A stretch of 64,000 nt of DNA from Massilia kyonggiensis (GTDB lineage Bacteria; Pseudomonadota; Gammaproteobacteria; Burkholderiales; Burkholderiaceae_D): assembly GCF_024756235.1 (NCBI RefSeq), contig NZ_JANUGY010000008.1, positions 62,001-126,000 of the forward strand, in the 5' to 3' direction. The position numbers were made by a program, and so were the translations under genes. The notes under the pieces are model-generated. The model searched no databases. It had not been told where the DNA came from and was given only the letters and a program-made list of their open reading frames with translations. This document shows, in pieces, positions 1 to 7,387 of the stretch (position 1 is its first letter; every line of letters starts with the position of its first letter).

Positions 1-408
1 CTTGAGCGCGTAATCCGTGTAGCGGCGGTCGCCCGTGGCGGCACCCGCGGCCAGCATCCCCGTATAGGTCACGCCCCATTCATAGCTCGTCAACCGGAAG
101 TCGCCCGGCTTCAGCACGGCGTTCGGCTCGGCCTTCGCCAGGTCGGCGATGGGCGCGCCCGTGCGCTGGTCGATCACCTCGGCCGGCGTGACCTTGTCCA
201 GGTAGTCGAACACGCGGTCCAGCACGGCCTTGACCTCGGCCGCGTCCATCGCGCGGTAGGGCGTCGGGTAGCGCACGTCGAGCGCGTGCAGCATGGCGTC
301 GGCGGCGGCCGGCCCCTTTTCCTGCGGGGCCGGCGCCTGTTGGGCGGACGCGTGCAGCGCGCAGGCGGCCAGTACCACTGCCACGCAAGGCTTCAAACGG
401 TTGTTCAA
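1..408 (-). CDS. Unsaturated rhamnogalacturonyl hydrolase, GH88/GH105 type (3' end outside window)
   Basis: N-terminal 136 residues of a secreted six-hairpin glycosidase; the C-terminus lies beyond the left edge. A signal peptide (about residues 1-22, ending ASAQQ) is followed by RVFDYLDKVTP and SYEWGVTYTGM, the early helices typical of the family that removes the unsaturated uronic acid left by rhamnogalacturonan lyases. The start is TTG: AGGAGA lies 6 nt before it, and no in-frame ATG lies near. It is the third gene of a leftward set after the SGNH esterase and the DUF6250-like protein, 12 bp downstream of the latter. The catalytic Asp region is not in the window, so family membership rests on the N-terminus only. 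Confidence 0.72.
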   Translation of the reverse strand, partial: MNNRLKPCVAVVLAACALHASAQQAPAPQEKGPAAADAMLHALDVRYPTPYRAMDAAEVKAVLDRVFDYLDKVTPAEVIDQRTGAPIADLAKAEPNAVLKPGDFRLTSYEWGVTYTGMLAAGAATGDRRYTDYALK

Positions 409-420
409 GCAAGTCTCCTG

Positions 421-1104
421 TCAGTCGAGTCGTTGTATTTTCAGGTCGTCCACCGTCTGGCGCGACCAGGTCGTGCGCAGGCCGAACCAGCCGGACGTCA
501 ATGGATGCGGGTCGCGATACGTGAACCACGTGTTGCCGTCCACGCGCACGCGCGTGCAGCCCTCGTACACCGCGATCTCGATGCGGTAGTCGCGGTCCGG
601 TTCCAGCAGGTGCGCGCCGTCGGTGTATTCGGAGATCAGTTCGCGGCGGCCACCGCCATAGCGCCGCAGGCGCGTCGTCGTGTTGCGGTTGCCGCCGATG
701 CCCGCGTAGTACATCGTGAGGTCGTCGTAGTCTTCGAACTTGCCGCTGCGCGTGAACAGGTCGGCGCGTTTCGGGTCGCGCGCCATCCAGAACGCGTTCA
801 GGTCGGACAGTCGGTCGTTCTTCCCGCCGGCCACGATCACGCGGCGCGTAAAACTGATCTGGACATTTCCGTACAGCGGACGGTCCAGCCATACGGTGGC
901 GCCGCCGTCGACGTCCATCACGAGCCGCCCGTCCCGGTTCTCGACGACATTGCCCGGCGTGCGGGCATACTCCGCGACATAACCGGCCAGCGGCTTGCTG
1001 AAGTCGTCCTGGAACAGCACGGCGCCGGGCCGGCCCCACGCGGTGCACTCATCGGCCTGCGCAGAACCGCACAGCGCCATCAACACGATCAGCGCGGACC
1101 TCAT
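421..1104 (-). CDS. Secreted DUF6250-like beta-sandwich protein
   Basis: 227 residues with a clear signal peptide (about 1-17, ending GSAQA). The mature part resembles the DUF6250 family, a jelly-roll-like domain found alone or attached to polysaccharide lyases and hydrolases. Visible traits are FQDDFSKPL near the N-terminus, several Trp/Tyr strands (NAFWMARDP, TMYYAGIGGNRN) and a terminal VDDLKIQRL. No catalytic motif is recognised, so a carbohydrate-binding or lyase-like role is inference from context. Its ATG overlaps the stop of the upstream esterase gene by 4 bp (ATGA), implying translational coupling. Confidence 0.7.
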   Translation of the reverse strand: MRSALIVLMALCGSAQADECTAWGRPGAVLFQDDFSKPLAGYVAEYARTPGNVVENRDGRLVMDVDGGATVWLDRPLYGNVQISFTRRVIVAGGKNDRLSDLNAFWMARDPKRADLFTRSGKFEDYDDLTMYYAGIGGNRNTTTRLRRYGGGRRELISEYTDGAHLLEPDRDYRIEIAVYEGCTRVRVDGNTWFTYRDPHPLTSGWFGLRTTWSRQTVDDLKIQRLD

Positions 1105-2762
1105 CGCGCGGCCAGATAAGGGCCAAGCGGATTGCCCGGCAGGGCCTTCAGGCCGGCCACGACCCGCTCCGCGTTGAACTCGGCCCCGGCCGCATTCGTG
1201 TGCGTGCGCGCATCGGCGAACAGCGTGTTCACCTTGTCCGCGCCGATCCGTTTGTAGCCGTCTGCCACGAGCAGGGTCAGGTCCATGAACAGCGCGCCGC
1301 CCGCCTCGGCCACCTGCCGGTCCCAGTCGGCGAACGTCGCGAAATCGCGGCCTTCCTGCCACCGGTCGCGGTGCGGCACGGGCGAGACGAGGACCACGGT
1401 GGCGCCCTTCGCCTTCGCGTCCGCCACGTAACGCGCCATATACCAGCCGAAGCTGTGCACCTGTTCCTTGGTGCCGTCCGGCCGCGTGTCCTCGACGGTC
1501 TCCGGACCGGTGCCGGGCGCCGACGCACGGTTCTTCATCGCCGGGTCGCCGATGCGCCCGCCGTCGTTGTGGCCGAACTGGATCAGCACGACGTCGCCGC
1601 GCTTCAGCTGCTCGCGCACCTTGTCCCAGCGCCCTTCCGTGAAATACGTCCGGCTGCTGCGGCCGCCGATCGCCGCGTTCACCACGTTGACTTTGCGGGC
1701 ATCGAAGTACGGGGCGATGCGCTCGCCCCAGCCGATGGCGCCGTTCACGCCGCCGCTCTTCACCGTCGAATCGCCGACGAGGTACAGGGTCGGCAGGCTC
1801 GCGTCGCGCGGGGATTCGTCGCGCACGCCGCGGGCATCGACGACGGGACGCTCGTCCTCGCGCACGGGCGGCTGCGGATCGACGGGCGCCTGTGCTTTGA
1901 GCCACGCGGCGATGCGCGGATCGCCCAGCGCCTTCATGCCTTCCACCGCGACCTGCGCATTCAGCACGGCACCGGCCCAGTTGGTGTGCGTGTGCTCGTC
2001 CGGCGTCGTCTGCGGGAACAGCTGGATGACGGCGTCACGGCCCAGCGCATCGTAGCGGCGCGCGATGCCTTCGTTCAGGTCGATGAAGCCGACGCCTTCG
2101 GCCTTCGCAACGGCCGCTGCCCACCCGCCGTACGTGTCGCGGTCGCGCTTCGCGCGGCCCGCCGCGTCCCACTGTTTGTGCGGGATCGGGGAGCAGATGA
2201 CCGGCGTGGCGCCCTTCGCGCGGATGTCGGCCACGAACCGGCGCAAGTACCAGCCATACGTGTGCACGGTCTCGTGCTTGTTCGTGAGGAGGTTGTCGAT
2301 CTCCTCCGTCTCGTCTCCGATGCCCCGCAAGGTGCCGCGCGCACGGGTCGTGTCGTTGACGGCGCTCGCGTCGTTGTGACCGAACTGCATGACGACGATG
2401 TCGCCGCGCTTGACGAAGGCCAGCGTGCGCTCCCAGTGCCCGCTCGTGATATAGGTCCGGCTGGACAGCCCGCCGACGGCGCGGTTGACGACGTTGACCT
2501 TCGCCGGATCGAACCACGCCGCCACCGGATTGCCCCATCCCCACTGGCCCGCGGCGCCCTTGCCCTGGCCGTCGTCGCGGCCGTTGCGGACGGTCGAATC
2601 GCCGATCAGGATCAGCGACGGCAGCACCGGATTCGCCGGTTCCGGCAACGTGACCTGCGCGCGGGCCGGGTCCGTATTGACGGCGGCGGGCAGCGGCTGC
2701 GCCTGGACGCCCGCCATGGCGAGCAGGATGAGCAAGGCGTGGAGAAAACGGTAGAACGGCAT
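1101..2762 (-). CDS. Tandem SGNH/GDSL rhamnogalacturonan acetylesterase (two catalytic domains)
   Basis: 553 residues: signal peptide 1-21, then two complete SGNH hydrolase domains (about 48-290 and 322-550). Both carry the four blocks: GDST (Ser56, Ser331-332 region), GGxSSRTY (Gly97-98 and Gly366-367), FGHND (127-131 and 396-400) and a C-terminal Asp/His block (D255..H259 and D517..H521). The family removes acetyl groups from galacturonate in RG-I so that lyases and hydrolases can act. The Asp-His spacing is one residue wider than the D-x-x-H usually described. The start at 2762 is chosen because GGAA lies 7 nt upstream and it gives a compact signal peptide; an upstream ATG at 2795 is possible. 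First gene of a leftward operon. Confidence 0.85.
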   Translation of the reverse strand: MPFYRFLHALLILLAMAGVQAQPLPAAVNTDPARAQVTLPEPANPVLPSLILIGDSTVRNGRDDGQGKGAAGQWGWGNPVAAWFDPAKVNVVNRAVGGLSSRTYITSGHWERTLAFVKRGDIVVMQFGHNDASAVNDTTRARGTLRGIGDETEEIDNLLTNKHETVHTYGWYLRRFVADIRAKGATPVICSPIPHKQWDAAGRAKRDRDTYGGWAAAVAKAEGVGFIDLNEGIARRYDALGRDAVIQLFPQTTPDEHTHTNWAGAVLNAQVAVEGMKALGDPRIAAWLKAQAPVDPQPPVREDERPVVDARGVRDESPRDASLPTLYLVGDSTVKSGGVNGAIGWGERIAPYFDARKVNVVNAAIGGRSSRTYFTEGRWDKVREQLKRGDVVLIQFGHNDGGRIGDPAMKNRASAPGTGPETVEDTRPDGTKEQVHSFGWYMARYVADAKAKGATVVLVSPVPHRDRWQEGRDFATFADWDRQVAEAGGALFMDLTLLVADGYKRIGADKVNTLFADARTHTNAAGAEFNAERVVAGLKALPGNPLGPYLAAR

Positions 2763-2848
2763 GGCGGGATTCCGGTTCGTTGTTCTGCGTTGCATTCTAT
2801 GCTCGCGCCGTCCGCCGTCAAAACAGACCCGACTAAAGAATCAGGAAA

Positions 2849-2887
2849 ATGATCGGTTGTGCGCAGCCGCCGCTGCAACAATGATCG
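2849..2887. promoter_or_regulatory. Direct repeat and imperfect stem in divergent promoter region
   Basis: ATGATCG occurs at 2849-2855 and again at 2881-2887, 32 bp apart (about three helical turns), in the gap between the divergent esterase and lyase genes. Between them TTGTGCGCAGC and GCTGCAACAA form an imperfect inverted repeat. This could be an operator shared by both directions; no regulator can be assigned. Confidence 0.3.
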
Positions 2888-2912
2888 AATTCCAAAAACA
2901 AGGAGACCGCCC

Positions 2913-4247
2913 ATGCGCACACTGACCGTATTGACGTTGTGCTGCACACTGCTCGCATCCGTCGACGCTGCCGCCGCCATCGGCCAGCGCTTCCCTTCCG
3001 AACGCAAGGAGGTCGTCGACCCCGTCACCGGCACCCGCCTGACCTTCCTCACCAGCCGCCCGCACGGCGACTCCAAGATCTACCAGACGCACCCGCAGTG
3101 GACGGCCGACGGCCAGTGGCTCATCTTCCGCTCGCGCCTCGCCGGCAACGAGGCGATGGCCGTCAACGAGAAGACGGGCGACATCGTGCAGGTGACGGAA
3201 GGCGGCTACGAGGGCATGCTGAACGCGGCCCGCAAGTCGATGAAGCTGTTCTTCCTGCGCCGCGCGGGCGCCGACAAACAGGTGGTCGAAGTCGACCTCG
3301 CCCGCGTGTTCGCGGACAGCGCGGCCGGCCGCATGCGCGCCGCGGCCAGCTACCAGCGCGTGGCGGCGACCCTGCCGGCATCGATGGAAGCCTATGGCGA
3401 CACGGCACTGGACGCCGACGAGGAATGGCTGTATGTCCGCGTCGGCCCGCACGAGGCGGCGCGCCACCTGGCGCCGGGCACGAAGCTGGAGCCCGCGTTC
3501 GGCCCGCGCAAGATGGGCGCCGGCCCGGCCGGCATCGCGCGCGTGAACGTGCGCACGGGCGAGGTGCGCCACGTCGTCTCCGTGCCGTTCCAGGTGGGCC
3601 ACATCCAGGCGAACCTGTGGAATCCGGGCGAGATCGTGTTCTGCTGGGAGACGGGCGGCAAGTCGCCGCAGCGCACGTGGACGGTGAAGGCGGACGGCAG
3701 CGGCCTGCGTCCGCTGTATCCGGAAGCGCCGTACGAATGGGTGACACACGAAGCGGTGATCGGCAGGGACGAAGTGGCCCTCGCCATCATGGGCCACCGC
3801 GCGATTCCCGGCGCGGCGGCCGCCGTGGACGGTCCGGCGACGGACGTCGGCGGCGCGAATCCCGGCCAGGACGACGGCTGGGGCGCGACCGGCACGCGCG
3901 AAAAGCCGAGCGGTCTCGCCATCGTCAACCTGCGCACGCGCCAGATGCAGATCGTCGGCCAGACGCCGCCCGGCAGCGGCTTCTGGCACGTGCACGGGTC
4001 CAGCGACGGCCGCTTCGCCGTCGGCGACGATTTCAGCCGCAGCCTGTACCTGATCGACCGCGCCTCGCATGAAATGACACTGCTGACGACGGGCCACAAG
4101 ACGACGGCCGCCGACCACCCTCACCCCACGTTCAGCCCGGACGGCACGCGCATCGAGATCCAGTCCGCGATGCTGTCGGAAGATGGCCGCACGCTGAACA
4201 TCTGCATCGTGCCGGTGTCGGAAGCATGGCTCAAACGGTCGCGTTAA
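2913..4247 (+). CDS. Oligogalacturonate lyase-like beta-propeller protein (PL22 type)
   Basis: 444 residues with signal peptide 1-22. The fold is a WD40/Tol-Pal-like beta-propeller as in oligogalacturonate lyases, which beta-eliminate di- and tri-galacturonate. Supporting features are the start RFPSERKEVVDPVTG, repeated blade motifs such as HPQWTADGQWLIF and HPTFSPDGTRIEI, and two histidine pairs (H359/H361 in HVHGSSDG and H402/H404 in DHPHPTFSPDG) suited to the metal site known in PL22. AGGAGA lies 6 nt before the ATG. Unlike the classical cytoplasmic enzyme this copy has a signal peptide, so periplasmic action is inferred. Its stop overlaps that of the convergent DUF1080 gene. Confidence 0.75.
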   Translation: MRTLTVLTLCCTLLASVDAAAAIGQRFPSERKEVVDPVTGTRLTFLTSRPHGDSKIYQTHPQWTADGQWLIFRSRLAGNEAMAVNEKTGDIVQVTEGGYEGMLNAARKSMKLFFLRRAGADKQVVEVDLARVFADSAAGRMRAAASYQRVAATLPASMEAYGDTALDADEEWLYVRVGPHEAARHLAPGTKLEPAFGPRKMGAGPAGIARVNVRTGEVRHVVSVPFQVGHIQANLWNPGEIVFCWETGGKSPQRTWTVKADGSGLRPLYPEAPYEWVTHEAVIGRDEVALAIMGHRAIPGAAAAVDGPATDVGGANPGQDDGWGATGTREKPSGLAIVNLRTRQMQIVGQTPPGSGFWHVHGSSDGRFAVGDDFSRSLYLIDRASHEMTLLTTGHKTTAADHPHPTFSPDGTRIEIQSAMLSEDGRTLNICIVPVSEAWLKRSR

Positions 4248-4876
4248 AGCCGCTCGACGCGCAGGTTGCGCAGCTCGTACGGCGTGCCTTCGAGCTGGAA
4301 GCCGATGCGGCCCGTCGCCGGCTGCGCGATCGTGACGGCGTTCTGCGCGACACCGTTGATCGTCACGTCGATGCAGCCGCCGCGCACCAGCACGTCCATG
4401 CTGTTCCACTCGCCGGGCGGGCGTTCGCTGTCCGCCGCCACGCGCGCCTTGATCGGCGGGTACGCGCCCGGCGCCGTCGTCAGCGGCTCGTGGAACGTCG
4501 CACCCGCCATCGGCAGCAGGTCGCCGGCGGCGCCATGCTTCGTCTGCACCTGGATGCTGTAGGGCCACACGCCGTCCTTCGGCCCGGACGCCACGTGCAG
4601 CAGCACGCCGCCGTTGCCCGGCTTGCCCGTCCAGCGCCATTCCACGTGCAGGCGATAATCCGTGTAGGTGTCGCGCGTGGCGATGAAGCCGGAGGGCTTG
4701 CCCGCCACCGCGATGACGCCGTCGGCGCGCGGTTGCCACACCGTGTCCAGCGCGGCGGCCGGCGTCGTCACGATGTCCAGTGCGCCGAGCGGGCCGTCGA
4801 CCGTGGCCGGCGCCGATGCGCATCCCAGCAAACCCGCGCACAACAGTGCGCCGCCCAACCATCGAAGCTTTACCAT
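4244..4876 (-). CDS. DUF1080 (3-keto-disaccharide hydrolase-like) lipoprotein
   Basis: 210 residues. A lipobox (LLGC, Cys19) ends the signal peptide, so the protein is probably membrane anchored. The remainder is a single concanavalin-like jelly roll of the DUF1080 type: YRLHVEWRWTGKPGNGGVLL, then QVQTKHGAAGDL, ERPPGEWNSMDV and a C-terminal YELRNLRVERL. Members bind or hydrolyse glycans; some act on 3-keto-glycosides. No exact substrate can be read here; the pectin context suggests a sugar-binding or accessory role. It is convergent with the PL22-type gene, sharing the four bases TTAA so that each strand reads TAA. Confidence 0.78.
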   Translation of the reverse strand: MVKLRWLGGALLCAGLLGCASAPATVDGPLGALDIVTTPAAALDTVWQPRADGVIAVAGKPSGFIATRDTYTDYRLHVEWRWTGKPGNGGVLLHVASGPKDGVWPYSIQVQTKHGAAGDLLPMAGATFHEPLTTAPGAYPPIKARVAADSERPPGEWNSMDVLVRGGCIDVTINGVAQNAVTIAQPATGRIGFQLEGTPYELRNLRVERL

Positions 4877-4922
4877 GTCAGGACCTCAAATGAATCGTTC
4901 GAATGAAAACAGGAGACGCACC

Positions 4923-5834
4923 TTGAAACTCGTTGCCGGCGCCCTGCTCGCCGCTCCGGCCTTCGCCGCACCACAGTTGCCGCCCACCGCCACGATCCCA
5001 TTGTGGCCCGAGGGCGTGCCGGACGCAAAACCCGGCCTCGGCCCGGAACATGTCGACGACGGCCGCGTGTCCAACGTGAGCGAGCCGACCCTGACCGTGT
5101 ACGGTCCGGCCGTCGACCGCCCGAACGGCACCGCCGTCATCATCTGCCCCGGCGGCGGTTACGTGCGCCTGTCGACCCAGCGCGAAGGCGAGCAATACGC
5201 GGCATGGCTCGGCACCCTCGGCATCACGAGCTTCGTGCTCAAGTATCGCATGCAGGAGTTCGGCCACCCGGCGCCGTTGCGCGACGTGCTGCGCGCCGTC
5301 CGCCTCGTGCGCTCGCAGGCGGCACGGTACCACATCCGCACGGACCGCATCGGCGTGATGGGCAGCTCGGCCGGCGGCCACCTCGCCGCAAGTGCGGGCA
5401 CGCTGTACGACCACCCGCTGGGCCGCACCGGCGCGGACCTGGACAAGGTCAGCGCCCGCCCCGACTTCCTCGTGCTGATGTACCCCGTGATCACGATGAT
5501 CGGGGAGGCCGTGCACGCGGGCTCGCGCAAGGCACTGCTGGGCGCGAATCCATCCGCGGCCGACGTGCGGCTGATGTCGGTCGAACAGCAGGTCACGGCC
5601 TCCACCCCGCCGACACTCCTGATCCACACGCAGGAAGACCAGACGGTGCCCGTCGAGAACAGCATCCTGTTCTACCAGGCCCTCACACGGGCGAAGGTGC
5701 CGGCCGAGATGTATCTGTTCGAGCATGGATCGCACGGGATGGGGATGCGGGCGGGGCTCGGGACGGCGTCGGAGTGGCCGAAACGGGCCGAGGAATGGCT
5801 GAAGGCGCGGGGCCTGCTCGACCCCGCGAGGTAA
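4923..5834 (+). CDS. Secreted alpha/beta-hydrolase, acetyl-esterase type
   Basis: 303 residues if started at TTG 4923, which has AGGAGA 6 nt upstream and gives a short signal peptide (MKLVAGALLAAPAFA). The in-frame ATG at 4890 lacks a ribosome site and would add an 11-residue basic leader. The esterase core shows an oxyanion-hole CPGGGY (residues 75-80), nucleophile GSSAG (Ser149), Asp239 in QEDQTVP and a His in EHGSHG (His271). The family includes pectin and xylan acetylesterases; the neighbourhood favours deacetylation of pectic oligosaccharides. Monocistronic and divergent from the DUF1080 gene; it ends 8 bp before the stop of rhaM. Confidence 0.8.
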   Translation: MKLVAGALLAAPAFAAPQLPPTATIPLWPEGVPDAKPGLGPEHVDDGRVSNVSEPTLTVYGPAVDRPNGTAVIICPGGGYVRLSTQREGEQYAAWLGTLGITSFVLKYRMQEFGHPAPLRDVLRAVRLVRSQAARYHIRTDRIGVMGSSAGGHLAASAGTLYDHPLGRTGADLDKVSARPDFLVLMYPVITMIGEAVHAGSRKALLGANPSAADVRLMSVEQQVTASTPPTLLIHTQEDQTVPVENSILFYQALTRAKVPAEMYLFEHGSHGMGMRAGLGTASEWPKRAEEWLKARGLLDPAR

Positions 5835-5842
5835 TCGATCCG

Positions 5843-6169
5843 TCACGGCAGGTGGAAGACCTGCCGCAGCGGCCACTCCTTCGGGCGGTTGCCCGGCTCC
5901 ACCTCCATCAGCGGCGCCATCGCATCCCACCAGCGCCGCATGACGGGATGCTCGGGCAGCGCGGCGACCGTATGGCCGTCACGCAGCTTCAGCACCGCGA
6001 ACAACTGCAGCGACGCCTCATCGAGAAAGATCGAATAATCGTGGATGCCGGACGCGCGCAGCAGGTCTGCCAGCTCGGGCCAGATGTCGTCGTGGCGCCG
6101 CTTGTATTCGTCGACGTTGCCGGGTTTCAGCCGCATGATGAAGGCACGCGTGTTGAACTGAGCGCTCAT
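5843..6169 (-). CDS. rhaM: L-rhamnose mutarotase
   Basis: 108 residues, full family length. It interconverts the alpha and beta anomers of L-rhamnose so the isomerase receives the right form; in rhizobia the homologue RhaU is also needed for efficient uptake. Motifs seen: an AFIMRLKPG start, YKRRHDDIWPEL with His26, HDYSIFLDE, and HPVMRRWWDAMAPLM. It is the last gene of the left rha arm; its ATG overlaps the stop of the GH105 gene (ATGA). In rhizobial operons the mutarotase sits beside the kinase, so its position behind glycosidases is a rearrangement. Confidence 0.93.
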   Translation of the reverse strand: MSAQFNTRAFIMRLKPGNVDEYKRRHDDIWPELADLLRASGIHDYSIFLDEASLQLFAVLKLRDGHTVAALPEHPVMRRWWDAMAPLMEVEPGNRPKEWPLRQVFHLP

Positions 6170-7368
6170 CGCGCGCCTCCCTGCGCCATGCGCTTCAGCT
6201 CCGCGGCCGCCAGCATGAAGCCGCCGACGCCGTAATCGTAGCTGGACGAAGGACGATAAAACGCCGGCTCGGCGCCCGTCTGCTGGATATTGCCGACGCG
6301 GCCATCCGCGTAGACGTTCTTCAGGATGCCGGCCCAGGCTTTCGCGATGACGGGCCGGTATTTCGCGCCGTCCAGCAGGCCATGGTTGACGCCATACGCC
6401 ATGCCGTACACGAACAGCGCGGAGCCCGAGATCTCCGGCAGCGGATACGTCTTCGGATCGAGCAGGCCCGCATGCCACAGGCCGTCGGCGCCCTGCAGCG
6501 ACGCGAGCTTGTCCGACATCTCGCGCAGCTGCTGCACATAGAAGCCGCGCTGCGGATCGTCCGCCGGCACGTAGTCCAGCACGCGCGCCAGGCCGCCCAT
6601 CACCCAGCCTTCGCCGCGCGACCAGAAGATCTTCTTCCCGTTCGCCTCGCGCTTGTCCTTGTAGCTGGCGTCGCGCGCGTACAGGTGCTCCTCCCTGTCG
6701 TACAGGAGATCGTACGTGCGCTTCCAGTTCAGGTGCATGTAGTCGAGGTATTTGCGCTCGCCCGTCGCCTTGAACATCTTGGCCCACACGGGCGGCGCCA
6801 TGAACAGCGCGTCGCACCACCACCACGGGATGCGCGGATCGTTCGGTTTGAGCGTCGCCAGCGGCAACAGGTCGTCCATCTCGGCCTTCGTCAGGCGCAG
6901 CATGCCGGGGTTCTTCTCCTGGAAGTACAGGTCGAGGTAGGTCTGCGCGATCGACAGGTCGTCCGCGTTCGGCAGGCGGTCGCGCTCCTGGAAATCGAAG
7001 TGGCGCGCCATCGCGAGCATCGCGTCGCGGTATTTACTATCGCCCGTGGCCTCGGATGCGGCCATGAAGCCCGTGTACATCACGCTCTCCGTCCAGATGC
7101 GCGAGAAATATGGCTGCGAGCGCGCGAGCTGCCAGTCGGCCACCTTGCGCAGCGCCTTGTCGATGGCCGCCGGGGTGAGTTCGGGCGACAGGTCCGTCGC
7201 GAGCGGGCCCGCATCGGCCGGCGCGTCGCCGAAGTGCCGGCTGATGTCCTTGTCGATGATGGCCTGCATGGCCGGCGTGGGCTGCGGGTAGGCGCTGGTC
7301 TGCGCGAACGCCGGCAGCGCCAGCGCGAAGCTGGCGGCCAGCAGGGTAAGTCGTCGGGTCGTCGTCAT
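6166..7368 (-). CDS. GH105 unsaturated rhamnogalacturonyl hydrolase
   Basis: 400 residues with signal peptide 1-22. A six-hairpin (alpha/alpha)6 barrel enzyme that hydrates and releases the 4,5-unsaturated galacturonate from the non-reducing end of lyase products of RG-I. Key region WWWCDALFMAPP (Asp186 the probable catalytic residue), plus FWSRGEGWVMGGLARVLDY and SGSALFVYGMAYGVNHG, all typical of YteR-like proteins. It lies 19 bp downstream of the GH106 gene with AGGAGACAACAC before its ATG and overlaps rhaM. This is the second hydrolase of this kind in the window (compare 1-408). Confidence 0.9.
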   Translation of the reverse strand: MTTTRRLTLLAASFALALPAFAQTSAYPQPTPAMQAIIDKDISRHFGDAPADAGPLATDLSPELTPAAIDKALRKVADWQLARSQPYFSRIWTESVMYTGFMAASEATGDSKYRDAMLAMARHFDFQERDRLPNADDLSIAQTYLDLYFQEKNPGMLRLTKAEMDDLLPLATLKPNDPRIPWWWCDALFMAPPVWAKMFKATGERKYLDYMHLNWKRTYDLLYDREEHLYARDASYKDKREANGKKIFWSRGEGWVMGGLARVLDYVPADDPQRGFYVQQLREMSDKLASLQGADGLWHAGLLDPKTYPLPEISGSALFVYGMAYGVNHGLLDGAKYRPVIAKAWAGILKNVYADGRVGNIQQTGAEPAFYRPSSSYDYGVGGFMLAAAELKRMAQGGAR

Positions 7369-7387
7369 GTGTTGTCTCCTGTCGTTG

